From contig NC_056765.1 in the NCBI RefSeq assembly GCF_018687715.1, positions 27,177,129-27,241,128 of the forward strand: 64,000 bases of DNA, read 5' to 3'. Within the stretch, counting starts at the first letter, position 1. Each line of letters begins with the position of its first letter. Below the pieces are notes generated by a model, which was not told the DNA's origin, searched no databases, and saw only the letters and a list, made by a program, of their open reading frames with translations. The stretch comes from Carya illinoinensis (lineage: Eukaryota; Streptophyta; Magnoliopsida; Fagales; Juglandaceae). Below, piece after piece: positions 50,941 to 62,379 of the stretch. The translations under genes and the position numbers were made by a program.

Positions 50941-51110
50941 TAATTAATTCCGAACACTTTTACAAATTAGTTACTATTCACATCAGATATCCTATACTTA
51001 TAACTATTCATAAGATGTAAAAGTATTTTACATAAGATATATAGATCTTTTTCATACAGTAAAAGGTGTGAATGATGAATAGTAACTTATGAAAAGAATT
51101 ATTCTTAATT
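50941..51110. mobile_element. MITE-like hairpin, 170 bp
   Basis: The left arm TAATTAATTCCGAACACTTT plus TTAGTTACTATTCACATC and the inverted right arm AATTAAGAATAATTC plus TAAGTTACTATTCATCATTC form a long imperfect hairpin. Confidence 0.6.
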
Positions 51111-51245
51111 CTTTTTCCATGCATGCGCATCAATGGTTTCGTGAGTGGTTGTTTTGATCGCTATCTTAACTTGGAGTACATGTTCTATATTCGGAGGAAT
51201 TCGGTCCAGGTGTTGTCAAGCTGCTGGCCTTGTGGTACTTGCTGG

Positions 51246-52234
51246 TAGGGCTGTAAATATACATTATGTCCTACAACCGTTTGGTCGGTTAAATTTAATC
51301 GAATATAGGACTCATGAAAAAAAATTAAAAAAGCTTGACCCTAAAAACAAATGTAAAGGCGTGTCTCACCATTAAACATAATTATTAACCTGCAAGTTGC
51401 TACGTGGGTGACACTATATACCTATGACAATCCGACATTTAAGTCAATAACAAGTGATGAATAATAATTTAAGAATATATAATCAAATAATTAGAGAGTT
51501 ACCTATTATCCTTATATATAGGCATAGCGATCTACTGGATAAATGCCAAACAGATTAAGTTCGCGTAATGTTTAGTCATGAGGAGGCTTATCTTTAAGGT
51601 ATCAGAGTTATCTGATTGTCACGTTGTGAATATTCATAGGTTGCAGATTTATCCCACTTAATAAGCAAGACAACTAGGCCTATCTTAAATCAACCGACTT
51701 CCTTGGATAATTATCTTTTAGTGTTAGTGGGACTTGGGCTCTGGTTTGGGCTAGACCAATATTGACCCTTCAGCAGATACTAGCTTGATTAGTAAATGAC
51801 ACATCAGACTAAACTCGACTTGATTCAACTAAGGTTTAAAGTCGCTCGTTTATACCGGAGTTGACTCGTTAGCTCGATTAGATTAAAACTCATTAATATA
51901 TTGGTAAATATATATATACTATATATATAATATATTGTTATTATGGATAAATATCAACTAGCTACATATTAATTATTTATAAATTTTTAAAATTTTATAA
52001 TAATTTAATAGAGGTTCTATTTGTTAGTTGTACAAATTCAATATTAAATTTTTTATTTATCTACTTTATTAATTATTAAATATTATTAAAAAAACTCCAG
52101 CCGAGTTTGAGTTAAGAGTTTAGTTTATCGAGTCGAGCTTGAACAAAAATTAAATTGAAATCTTGAACTCGAACTCGAGTTTTTTAAGTCGAGTCAAGCT
52201 CGGCAAGCTAAAAACCAATTTGATTATAGCCCTA
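51246..52234. mobile_element. hAT-like non-autonomous transposon
   Basis: Termini TAGGGCTGTAAAT and, inverted, TAGGGCTATAATC. An 8-bp flank CTTGCTGG on the left resembles CTTGTGGG on the right (6 of 8), consistent with an aged hAT duplication. The interior has CGAGCTC/GAGTCGAG palindrome clusters near both ends (51800-51890 and 52090-52210) and no transposase frame. Confidence 0.6.
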
Positions 52235-52829
52235 CTTGTGGGGGTATTAGGTTTTTTTTTTTATTATTTAAAAAAAAAAAACAAAAAACAAAACAGAAAG
52301 TAGGAATGCTTGGTAGAAAACAATCACCTCTAATTTTAAGGCATTTTAATCTATGTTTAGATTGTTTTGCCTCAAGTTTTGTAAATGAATAGGTAGATCA
52401 ATGAAAATTTGTATGGGTGAAAATGTTTTGAGATGTTATTAATTATATACCTTGGGAGTTGAATTTTAGAGATATTTGTGTGTGTGGGTGTGTGCGTGCG
52501 TTCATGTGACTATCATGTAGAATTGAACGGTGTTGAGACGGAAAAAAATCAAAATTTTTTGTTAAATAAGTAATTTTTTGAGTTTTTTAACATAAATAAT
52601 ATCGGGAAGTGATTATCTTAAAAAAAATTAGAGAATATGAAAAATGTCTTTGAGGAATAAAAGATGTTGGGATTGGATGTGAAATAATTTTCTAAAACCC
52701 AAAATACATTTTCCTTTGGTCTCTAATTTTCAGAACTTATAAAATCATATTCTTGTCCCCCGAAAAAATGTGAGTCCTTTAATAATGCCAAAAAGTATAA
52801 TAATCATATTTTTAGAAGATTTATAAAAT
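52235..52829. other. Intergenic, no gene seen
   Basis: AT-rich with homopolymer runs and a GT-rich stretch at 52478-52500. Confidence 0.45.
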
Positions 52830-53028
52830 GAGCATTGCTAACATAAGCTTACATATCACACACCACATATTTTTTTATTTTTTTTATTTTTTTCAAAAAT
52901 TTTTTGAGTTTATTCTTCTTAAACTAATTAAATTTTTTACTCATTATTTATATATCAAACATTTAATAAAACAAAAAATTTAAAAAAAGTATAGTACGTG
53001 ATATGTAGACTTATGTTTAGAATTTTTC
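52830..53028. mobile_element. MITE, 199 bp
   Basis: The left arm GAGCATTGCTAACATAAG plus CTTACATATCAC and the inverted right arm GAAAAATTCTAAACATAAG plus TCTACATATCAC give about 35 bp of terminal inverted repeat. Confidence 0.75.
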
Positions 53029-53357
53029 TATAAGAATGCATATGTTTAGGTTTCTACTACAATTATATATATGACCCCCCACATGTCATAAAAGTTGACA
53101 TTTTTTTTTTTTTCTTAAGTCTGAGTTAATTAAAAAGCTATATGCACACATATATGCTAAAAGAAATTCCATCATTCTCTTTTTTTACTTTGAGGTCCCT
53201 TCATGTTTTTTCTTGCTCTCTTTTAGTTTTTTCTTTACCACGCATATTTCTCTTTATCTTCTCTGATCATTTTTCCTTTTCAACACGTTAAGTATTAAGT
53301 ATACTGTTAAAAAAGGAAGATATTTATTTTTAATATATGATCTTTAATTACTATAAA

Positions 53358-53430
<73 letters not shown>

Positions 53431-53856
53431 TTATAGCCCTCTATCGATAATAATTTTTATAAATAATGTTAGGGACAAAATCCAAATGCATAAATCTCGT
53501 GTAAGTCTTTTATTAAAAAGTAGATCCTACTATATAAGAAAATTTAATTTTTCACATTTTTTCTTAATGAAATTTACTTTTTTTATATTACTATTCATTT
53601 TTATGTCGTAAATTATGTTTAAGTTGTGATCATTTTATGCGACATTTATCTTCTATAAAATTGATTGTAGTGGTTTCTTAATTTCATTGAGCTAATTAAT
53701 TATTTCTTACCCAAAAAATAATAACAATAACCATATAATTAATATATATATATAGTGATAATTTTTCATACGTCGTTTATACATTATATGACGTTAGAGA
53801 TTAATAATGCAACGGAACATGATACCGAAAGTACTACTAATATTAGGAAAATCATA
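53029..53856. other. Intergenic, no gene seen
   Basis: Includes a pure TA array at 53362-53421 (about 30 repeats) and A/T-rich sequence up to the copia insertion. Confidence 0.45.
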
Positions 53857-54249
53857 TGTAAGAATAACAATGGAAGCAAAAGGGAACGAGTGAAAACTAG
53901 AAGAAAATGTTCACTGCTCTGATTTCATAAAAGTTCATTATTTTTGTTTACACTGTCCTGCTGCTTCTTTATACTAAAATGGACAGATAGGATGCTAACC
54001 AACTAGAGAATATTCGTACTAGCTACAGACTGTACACCTGCAGACTAACTAATTCTAAAATTACATAAATGTACATTACAACTCATCTAGAAAAAGGACA
54101 ACTTAGTAAATTATGTACAGACTTATTACAAGAGACAAGTTTATTTGATAGAGGGTGTGATTGCATATCAGGATCACTGATCTTGTCATGATCAGCTGCA
54201 TCCATGTGATCTGATTTCTTGGGAGAGCTGATGCCATGTTGCTCTAATA
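53857..54249 (-). repeat. 3' LTR of Ale-like copia
   Basis: Starts TGTAAGAATAAC and ends GTTGCTCTAATA on the plus strand, followed by the purine tract TGTGGGGGCG on the element strand. Both copies end TA instead of CA. Confidence 0.9.
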
Positions 54250-57200
54250 CGCCCCCACAAGATGGAGAATATAGATTGACTATTCCCATCTTAGAGAGAT
54301 GTGAGAAAAGAATACAAGAAGGTAAAGACTTAGTAAAAATGTCAGCAAGCTGTGAGTTGGTATGAACATGAGCAGTCTTGATGCTACCTTCTTGTATTTT
54401 ATCTCGGATAAGATGACAATCCACTTCAATGTGTTTTGTCCTCTCATGAAAAACTGGATTGACTGCTATGTGTAGAGCAGCTTGGTTGTCACAAAAAAGT
54501 TCAGCTGCATGTGGGTGAGGAATGGAAAGATCAGTGAATAACTGCTGCAACCAAGTGAGTTCAGTAGAAATAGATGCCATTGCACGATATTCTGCCTCAG
54601 CTGAAGACCTTGAGACAATTGTTTGTTTCTTGGATCTCCATGAAATGAGAGAATGACCCAAGAAGATACAAAAACCAGTGACTGATTTGCGTGTGTCTGG
54701 GCAAGAAGCCCAATTTGAATCACAGTAGCCTCTAAGCTACAGTGGGGAACTTGAAGAAAGAAGAATGCCTTGACTAGGTGCATTTTTGAGGTATCTCAGT
54801 ACCTTATGGGCTGCAGCAAGATGGGAGGTGGAAGGATGATCCATAAATTGACTTAGGACTTGGATGGGATAACTAATATCAGGTCTGGTTAATGTGAGGT
54901 AAAGCAATCTACCAATGAGTTGTCTATAGGAGGTAGGATCAGCTAGAGGTGTCCCTGATGACTTGCTCAATTTGTGGTTTTGGTCCATTGGGATCTTTAA
55001 AGGTTTACAAGCTAGATTGCCTGAGTCAACAAGAATATCTAGAGTGTATTTCCTTTGACAAAGGTGAATGCCATTGGGTGATTGAGCAACCTCAATGCCA
55101 AGGAAGTATCTCAAGGTTCCAAGGTCTTTTATTCTGAAATGTGTGTTCAAGAAGGTTTTGAGAACTGAAATGGATTCAAGAAGGTTTTGCTACTACAATG
55201 TCATCAACATAGACAAGTAGTGCAGAAAAAGTAGTAGGGGTTATGCAAGTAAATAGGCTGTAATCAGCCTTGGATTGAGTGAAACCAAAAGCAATCAAGG
55301 AAGTGGAAAATTTATCATACCACTGATGTGAGGCCTGTTTGAGGCCATAGAGACTTTTGTTGAGCTTGCAGACCTGGTCAGGTTGTCCTTTGGTGTAGCC
55401 AGGTGGCTTCTTCATGTAGATTTCTTCAATGAGTTCTCCATTGAGAAAGGCATTGTTAACATCAAATTGGTGGAGATGCCATCCTTTAATTGCAGCTAAG
55501 GCAATAATGGTTCTGACAGTGACAATCTTTACTACAGGTGAAAAAGTTTCATGATAATCCACCCCTTCTTGTTGGGTGAAACCCTTAGCTACTAGTCTTG
55601 CTTTCTTCCTCTCAATAGTACCATTGGAGTGGTACTTGGTTTTATAGACAAATTTGCATGCAATGGGGGTTTTGTCAGGGGGTAAATCTGTGAGGGTTCA
55701 TGTATTATTGATCTCTAAAGCTTCAATTTCAGTATCCATTGTCTTACACCAATCGGGGTCTTTGGCAGCTTGTGTGTGGATCATTAGTGGAAGAGATGGT
55801 AGCAGAAAATAAAGAAAATTCAGGAAACAAGTTATGATAAGAAATGGACGAAGCTAAAGGAAAAGAAATACCTGATGGAGCTGATGCCATGTTCACTGAT
55901 TGAAGGGATGAGATTAAAGTTGCTTGCTGGCAATGGAAGTCCTGTAGGTATTGAGGAGCTTTTCTGGTTCGAGTGGATCTTCTAAGAGGAAGAGGAGAGG
56001 AAGGTTTTGTTATTGATGGAGTTGAAGGATTGGAGGAAGATGGTATGGAAAAGTCTGTGGGTGTGGATGATGAGGAATCTGTTTCTGATGTAAGTGGCAA
56101 AGAGGTGCTGTATGGTGGGGGAGAATGTGAAATAGAAGGAAAAGGAGTTTGAGGAAGGGTGGGAGAAGATGGTATTTGAGAAGATGGAGTAGAGTGATGT
56201 TGATGGAAGGGAAAAACATGCTCATGAAAAGTAACATCTCGAGAGATGAAAACTGAGTTTGTGTTTAAATCAAGCAGCTTATACCCTTTTACCCCAAAGG
56301 GGTAACCAAGAAAGACACAATGCCTACCTCTAGGATCAAATTTTTGTCTATTTTGAGAAATGGAAGAGGCAAAACAGAGGCAGCCTAAGATTCTCATGTG
56401 AGAATATGTAGGAGGTTTGTTGAAAAGGATCTCAAAGGGGGTTTTATTAGAGAGTAAAGGAGTGGAAACTCGATTAATTATGTAAGCTGCTGTGAGAATA
56501 CAATCATTCCAGTACAAGTGAGGAAGATTAGATTGAATTTTAAGGGCTCGAGCTATGTTCAAAAGGTGTTGGTGCTTCCTTTCTGCAATCCCATTTTGTT
56601 GAGGGGTTTCCACACAGGTTCTTTGGTGAATTATTCCTTTCTTGTTGAAAAAATCTGTCATGTGAAACTCAAGGCCATTGTCACTTCGAAGTGTTTGAAC
56701 TTTAGTATGGAATTGAGTTTCAACAAGATTACAAAAGGCTTCAATGCATGGCCTGGTATTTGATTTAGCCTTGAGTAAATATATCCAAGTACTCCTAGAG
56801 TAATCATCTACAATGGTAAAAAAATATCTTGTTCCATCATAAGCTGTGACTGAGTTAGGTCCCCATATATCACAATGGATTAGTTCAAATATGGCTTTGC
56901 TTTTATGGGAACTAATAGAAAATGGAAGTTTATGATGCTTGGCAAGTGGACACACAAAACAAGGATTGGTATTGGAAATGTCAGAAACATGATTTTTAAT
57001 AAGAGAGTCTGAAATTACATGTAATCTGGAAAGTGGGGTATGACCCAATCAACAATGCCAAAGATCTGAAACAAGATCAACATTTTTCCAAGTAGCTGAA
57101 ACAGAGATATCTTTATGTAAACAAGTGGAAAAATGATCTAGGAGAGCTGTTGGTGACACTGGTTTTGCAAACAAGTGGTAGAGACCATGCTTTATCTCAC

Positions 57201-58692
57201 CCATACCAATCGTGGTCCATGACAAAAGGTCCTGGATAAAACAAAATGGTGAAAGAAAAATAAAACAGCAAGATAGTGAATTGGTTAGCTGTTTTACAGA
57301 AATCAAATTGAAATGAAATGAAGGAACACATAACACATTATTTAGTGTTAATGTGTTGTGAACGTGGACAGTACCAATGTAAGTGACAGGTGCAGTGTGA
57401 CCATTGAGAAGTTTAACTATAAAAGATACTGGAGAGGTAATGGATGAGAATGAAGTGGTACTGCAGATCATGTGATCTGTAGCACCAGTGTCAATGATCC
57501 AAGGTGTGTGTGTGGGGGTGAAAGACGTGAAACAAGAAATAATACCATTCATGGTAAAAGGATGTGTGCAATCTGCCTTGACAGTGTTGACTGAATGATT
57601 GGCAATGGACACTTCTTTTGGCTGTAGTAGAGACAACAGTTGGTGATATTGCTCTTTGGTGAAGGTCAACTTGTCATCTGAGGAATCTTCTAGCTCGACT
57701 GATGCCATGTTGGCAAAGGGAAAACGATGTTGCTTGGTCTTATCATGAAGTTTGTACCCAGGTGGATAGCCATGTAATTTGTAGCACTTTTCTGCTATAT
57801 GGCTTGTCATATGGCAGTGAGTACAGGTAGGGGCTAAGGCATTACCTGCCTTAAAACAAGTATCAAGAACATGGCCCTGGATTTTGCAGTGAGTGCATAA
57901 AAGTCTCTCACGTTTTGGTTGCTGAGGTGTTTTAGAAAAGAATTTAGAGGAAGGGTATGGTTGTTTGACAGCAAGGGCCATTGTGTCGGCTGAAGGAACA
58001 GCAGACAGCATGCCATGTTGCATCTCTTGCTGCTGGATCATAGAAAAGATTTTGTTTAAAGGAGGCAAAGGATCCAGGAGCATAATTTGGTCACGGGTTG
58101 CTTGGAATGAGTCATTTAACCCCATAAGAAATTGTATCACACAATCCCTTTGGTATCTGTCAAGCAAGATAGTCAACTTGCCACAAATACATCCAGGCAT
58201 AGGGTCATATATACTAAGTTCATCCCACAGAGTTTTAAGCTTGCCAAAATACACACTAACTGAGTCAGTATCTTGTTGCAAACCTGTTAATGCCTTTTTG
58301 AGCTGAAAAAATCTATGACCATTCTGTTGAGTAAATCTATCTTTGAGTTCACTCCATATTTGTGTAGCATCATCTACTAAAGCAATGCTGGATTTGAGGG
58401 ATGGATGGATAGAGTTGTGAAGCCAAGACACAACCAGATCATTGCATCTTTCCCATGCATCATATAGAGGGTCAGTGACAGTTTTTGGTTTTGTCAAAGT
58501 TCCATTGATGAATCCCAACTTATTTTTGGCACGAAGAGCTCTACACATAGCTCTTGACCAAGTTGTGTAGTTTTCAATGGTAAGAAGGTCAGGGACCAAG
58601 GGAAGGGAGGGGTTATCACCATGATCAAGTCTATATGGGTTGGTGAGGTTATTGAAATCAAGAAAAGGAGAAGGAGTTGATTCAGTAGTCAT
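54083..58692 (-). pseudogene. copia gag-pol polyprotein, several breaks
   Basis: Starts ATG at 58692. Gag runs to 57049 with UBN2-type capsid and two zinc knuckles CTHCKIQGHVLDTC and CTHCHMTSHIAEKC, then protease TPWIIDTGATDHM. A stop at about 57046 separates the integrase frame 57048-55744 (CPLAKHHKLPF, LRSDNGLEFH, PQQNGIAERKHQHLL). Further breaks: a frameshift near 55780, a TGA near 55700, a 14-bp duplication near 55150-55195 after the RT box [11 protein letters not shown], and a TAG near 54736. RT (55176-55562, 54737-55150) and RNase H ([23 protein letters not shown]) are otherwise well kept. The frame runs through the purine tract into the 3' LTR, ending at 54083. Confidence 0.9.
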
Positions 58693-58719
58693 TTGAAAAA
58701 AAAAAAATTCTCACTCTGA

Positions 58720-58733
58720 GGCTCTTGATACCA
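58720..58733 (-). other. tRNA-iMet primer binding site
   Basis: The minus strand reads TGGTATCAAGAGCC directly after the 5' LTR, with one base inserted relative to the canonical site. Confidence 0.88.
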
Positions 58734-59126
58734 TGTAAGAATAACAATGGAAGCAAAAGGGAACGAGTGAAAACCAGAAGAAAATGCCCACTGCTCTGAT
58801 TTCATAAAAGTTCATTATTTTTGTTTACACTGTCCTGCTGCTGCTTTATACTAAAATGGACAGATAGGATGCTAACCAACTAGAGAATATTCGTACTAGC
58901 TACAGACTGTACACCTGCAGACTAACTAATTCTAAAATTACATAAATGTACATTACAACTCATCTAGAAGAAGGACAACTTAGTAAATTATGTACAGACT
59001 TATTACAAGAGACAAGTTTATTTGATAGAGGGTGTGATTGCATATCAGGATCACTGATCTTGTCATGATCAGCTGCATCCATGTGATCTGATTTCTTGGG
59101 AGAGCTGATGCCATGTTGCTCTAATA
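58734..59126 (-). repeat. 5' LTR of Ale-like copia
   Basis: Near-identical to 53857-54249. Differences seen: three C/T sites near 58773-58797, one T/G at about 58843 and one A/G at about 58970. Confidence 0.9.
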
Positions 59127-59170
59127 TATACTAACGTAAGAAACAATTCTTTTATCACTATTTTATAAAT

Positions 59171-59256
59171 GAGAAATAATAGTTCCAGTCATTTTTTTTT
59201 AATTTTCAAATCGACGGCACGACACTTGTGCACCTCACAACTGTATGTAGTATTAC
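59171..59256. mobile_element. Small MITE, 86 bp
   Basis: The left end GAGAAATAATAGTTCCAGTC and the inverted right end GTAATACTACATACAGTTG are of the same family style as 20684. Confidence 0.5.
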
Positions 59257-59283
59257 TTTATAAAATAATTATAAAAATAAAAT

Positions 59284-60665
59284 TGTTACCCAGATGACTA
59301 ATATAAGAGGGGGGTGAATTGAGTTATATTTAAAATAACAATTATAAATCAAATATATAATATAAAATATAAACAAAATACGAAACAGTAATAAATATAA
59401 AGAGTAAGGGTAAGAGAGAAGCAAACTCAGTATATTAACGAGGTTCGGCCTCATTGCCTACATCCTCGCCTCAAGCTACCCCTTGAGGATCTCCAAATTC
59501 ACTATTCAATCTCCTTCAGGTGGAGATAGAAACCTATTATACCTTTAAACAACACCGCTACAAAAGATCCGTGTAGAACACCCTCTACACTTGCAATCAC
59601 CTTACACGTAGTGATTCAACTATTTTCCATGTAGAATACTTTCTACACGGACAAGGGTTATACACACCCTTTTTCTAATACAAGAACTGATAGTGGGTAG
59701 GTTATCAGAAAACACTCCTCAATGAGTGAAATAAGAACAACACAACGCAAACTATATCTCTCAAAATGAAAAAGGATTAAGGCTCAATGCTTAGAGAAGA
59801 GAGAATAAAAGTTTTGAATGAATGTTGTATGCTCTGGATGTTGTAAATGTGAAACTCTCAAATGATCTATTTATAGGCATATGAGACTTCATATTCAAAT
59901 TCAAAAAGATTCACATGTCAAAGACAACATCATTCACTTTTTGAAAAAAATCAAATCTAATTTTTTACTTTTGATATATGACAAAAGGAGCACACTTTCC
60001 TTTTCAAAAAAATTCAAACATAATCTTTTACTTTTTGTATATGACAAAAGGAGCACACTTTTTTTTAAAAAAATTCAAACCTAATCTTTTACTTTTTGCA
60101 TATGATAAAAGGAGCACACTTTCATTTTTAAAAAATTCAAACCTAATCTTTTACTTTTTGTATATAACAAAAGGAGTACACTTTACTTTTCAAATTTTTC
60201 AAACAAAATCATCTACCTTTTGCATAAGTCAAAAAAAGCATCAATCACTTTTGAAAATATTCAAATAAAACATGCACATGTGGAAGATGACAATCAATCA
60301 TATTTAATATTTTCAAAATTCAACCCTTTAATCAAGGCATGCACATGTAAAAGATGACAATCAATTATCTTTCAAAATTTTCAAATTTAATTTTCAAAAA
60401 AATTCATGCACATGTGGAAAATGTATTTTAATGCTTTATGATAAAATATTAATTTTGAGCATTAATCATAATTTCAAATTTTAAGAGATTTAAAACATTA
60501 CTCTATGACTTTAATGTGAACTTATTTCCTTCTTGCTCATGCTTGGTTCTTTGATGTGTTTGACTCCATTGTATGGACAACTTGAACTTGAAACTCCTTT
60601 ATTCTTTGAATTCATTTGTTATCAACAAAATCCATGTGTAGATTTATAATCACATGAAACTTGAA
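59284..60665 (-). repeat. 3' LTR of the SIRE-like element (approximate)
   Basis: Left edge TGTTACCCAGATGAC; right edge placed at the polypurine tract. It contains AAGAGGGGGGTGAATTG and ACGAGGTTCGGCCTC...CCTACATCCTCGCC, conserved-looking LTR blocks I recall from SIRE-type elements. Only one LTR is in the window, so bounds are inferred. Confidence 0.55.
59945..60235. repeat. Tandem repeat in the LTR, about 61-bp unit
   Basis: About 4.5 copies of TATATGACAAAAGGAGCACAC preceded by AAATTCAAACCTAATC and TTTTACTTTTTG. Copy 1 is the most divergent. Confidence 0.85.
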
Positions 60666-60678
60666 CCTCCCCCTTTTT
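60666..60678 (-). other. Polypurine tract of SIRE-like element
   Basis: The minus strand reads AAAAAGGGGGAGG after TTTGTCATCATT, the common SIRE arrangement. Two related tracts occur at about 60728-60740 and 60838-60855 (GTCAAAAGGGAGAG), so additional plus-strand priming sites are possible. Confidence 0.6.
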
Positions 60679-61055
60679 AATGATGACAAATACTTGATAG
60701 AACTTAAAACCTGTATTAATACTTAAGCTCCCCCTGAAAATATGCGTTAGTTTTTCAAGCAAAAGTATAAATATAATTCCAAGTATATATAACAAGTTTA
60801 GCAATTTAAACAATGTTAATGTTCTAGTATAAAACTTCTCTCCCTTTTGACATCATTAAAACGGATCGGCAGTAAGTAAATGGACTGAAGAAAACGATGC
60901 GTTTAATAGTCACTGTAGATAGTTGAAAAATGAGCCGTCTGTGACACGACAAATGCTGCAAAGTCTCGAGGTCTAACTCTATGAATTCAGTGCGGCTGAA
61001 GATTTAAACAATCGCCTGATGTTGTTGACAAATGTGATTGAAGGCTCTGAGTTTC

Positions 61056-61063
61056 TATAAAAA
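61056..61063 (+). promoter_or_regulatory. TATA-box candidate for the antisense ORF
   Basis: TATAAAAA lies 88 bp upstream of ATG 61144, pointing against the element's own transcription. Confidence 0.45.
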
Positions 61064-61143
61064 AAAATAATCATTTTCATCTATCGGATGATAAAAAAAT
61101 ACATCGCTTCTTGACCTGAGTTCTGTTTTTCCACAACGATAGA

Positions 61144-61596
61144 ATGGCTGAGCAATTCTCTTCCACTAATGTTCCAAACTTGAATCAGGAACCCTTGACG
61201 CATCAATTATCAATCTTCTCTCCTGAGGCCGTCAATACCATGATAGGAGCAGAGAACCGCTTTTCTAGTAAGTCTGATTTTGAGATTATTGCAGAATCAA
61301 GAATGCTCAGTAGTCAATATGCTGCCTCTGTTACGATCATGTTTTGGAGGTTAATGGCGAGGGTGAGTGAGATTGATCATCTTAACATGCAAATATATGA
61401 GTTACGACAGAAGCTTGCTAATAAGGATAGTGAGAATAAAAGGTTAAAGCAAGAAAACCAAGAATTGAAAAAATTTGCAGATTGGTATGCTCATGATCTG
61501 CAACCACGAATAGAGGAGCTGGAACGAGAAATGGTTCAGATACAAGGTCAACATAGGCAGATAACAGCAGAGGTTCATCGTTTACTAAAAAAATAG
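61144..61596 (+). CDS. Antisense coiled-coil ORF of SIRE-like element
   Basis: An intact 150-residue frame runs opposite to pol, between RNase H and the 3' LTR. The first 45 residues are polar and low in structure. Residues 46-75 (IIAESRMLSSQYAASVTI then MFWRLMARV) form a likely helical block. Residues 76-108 and 121-148 have heptad-like Leu/Ile spacing (IDHLNMQIYELRQKL, PRIEELEREMVQIQGQ), indicating a coiled coil. No signal peptide, membrane span or enzyme motif is visible. Antisense ORFs are known in some plant LTR elements (Tat lineage of Ty3/gypsy); I am less sure of precedent in SIRE. Function unknown; a captured host fragment is an alternative. Confidence 0.65.
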   Translation: MAEQFSSTNVPNLNQEPLTHQLSIFSPEAVNTMIGAENRFSSKSDFEIIAESRMLSSQYAASVTIMFWRLMARVSEIDHLNMQIYELRQKLANKDSENKRLKQENQELKKFADWYAHDLQPRIEELEREMVQIQGQHRQITAEVHRLLKK

Positions 61597-61874
61597 GACA
61601 ATCTACTGTTAATCTTGCTGGCTTAGTAAGAAAAATTTTGACAATGTGGGTCCAGCATATCTTGTATTTCTTTTGACTAAATAAGATTTGAAGAGACAAT
61701 AGTTTGTCTTATTCTATATGCTATCTCTATAAAATCAATCTTGAAGTTCATCCAATCCGCATCAAGTTTTCTTCTCATCTCTATAACTCATCTGCATTCC
61801 TTCAACATTCTCGTTTTAAGCCTTCTATTCTTTTCTCAATAGCTCATTCTTCTAACATTTCTCTAGATCCATCC

Positions 61875-62276
61875 ATGAGGCATTCTGCATCTCAACCTCC
61901 TGTCCTTTTTGTAGCTGCCATTGGTGCCATGTTGCAGCAAAAAAATAATAATCTGACTAATAAGTCAGATTCTGATGCTATTTATGACTTGGTGAGTCTT
62001 GGGACTCGCTACTCTTCCTCTATTGTTGCTTTTTCTTAGCGGCTACAAGCCAAAAATCATGAAGTTGAAAAGCTCAAAGAACAAATTGTTGTACTTCAAT
62101 GAATTTTTCAAAAGTCTCACACAAGGGAAGGAATCATTCGGCAGAAGAATAAACAGTTGAAATCTTAATTAAATTCTTCATTCTGCTTGCCGGTTCCCAT
62201 GGATAAGAACGATATGATATTGTATGAAGAGAATGAGCGTCTCGAATATGAGGTTAAGAATCTCAAGTTTATGTAA
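61875..62276 (+). pseudogene. Second, decayed antisense coiled-coil ORF
   Basis: Frame from ATG 61875 (MRHSASQPP) resembles the first ORF: NKSDSDAIYDLVSLGTRYSS against SKSDFEIIAESRMLSSQYAA, then after a stop at 62037-62039 RLQAKNHEVEKLKEQIVVLQ. Further stops at 62099 and 62167 end it. Position, strand and pattern suggest an ancient tandem duplication. Confidence 0.45.
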
Positions 62277-62379
62277 AAGAATTTAAAAAATCTATTTCTA
62301 TTTTTTTTTATTCTGGTCTATCTTTTAAGAGATATTTATAGCATGCATCATACCTATTTCTCTTCTGATCATACATAAT

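Larger units (their letters stand above)
53857..59126 (-). mobile_element. Recent Ty1/copia retrotransposon (Ale/Retrofit-like)
   Basis: Two 393-bp LTRs (53857-54249 and 58734-59126) differ at 5 positions by eye, about 1.3%, making this the youngest insertion here. The minus-strand interior carries a complete copia domain set. Twin zinc knuckles followed by YKLHGYPPGYK in gag suggest the Ale/Retrofit lineage. No clean 5-bp target duplication could be matched (TCATA left, TATAC right). Confidence 0.93.

Noticed and set aside
53460..53660. Possible further MITE
   Set aside because: End sequences pair too weakly to call an inverted repeat.
59945..60235. Regular repeats with spacers resembling a CRISPR array
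   Set aside because: The units are contiguous diverged tandem copies in a plant LTR; no unique spacers and no cas genes.
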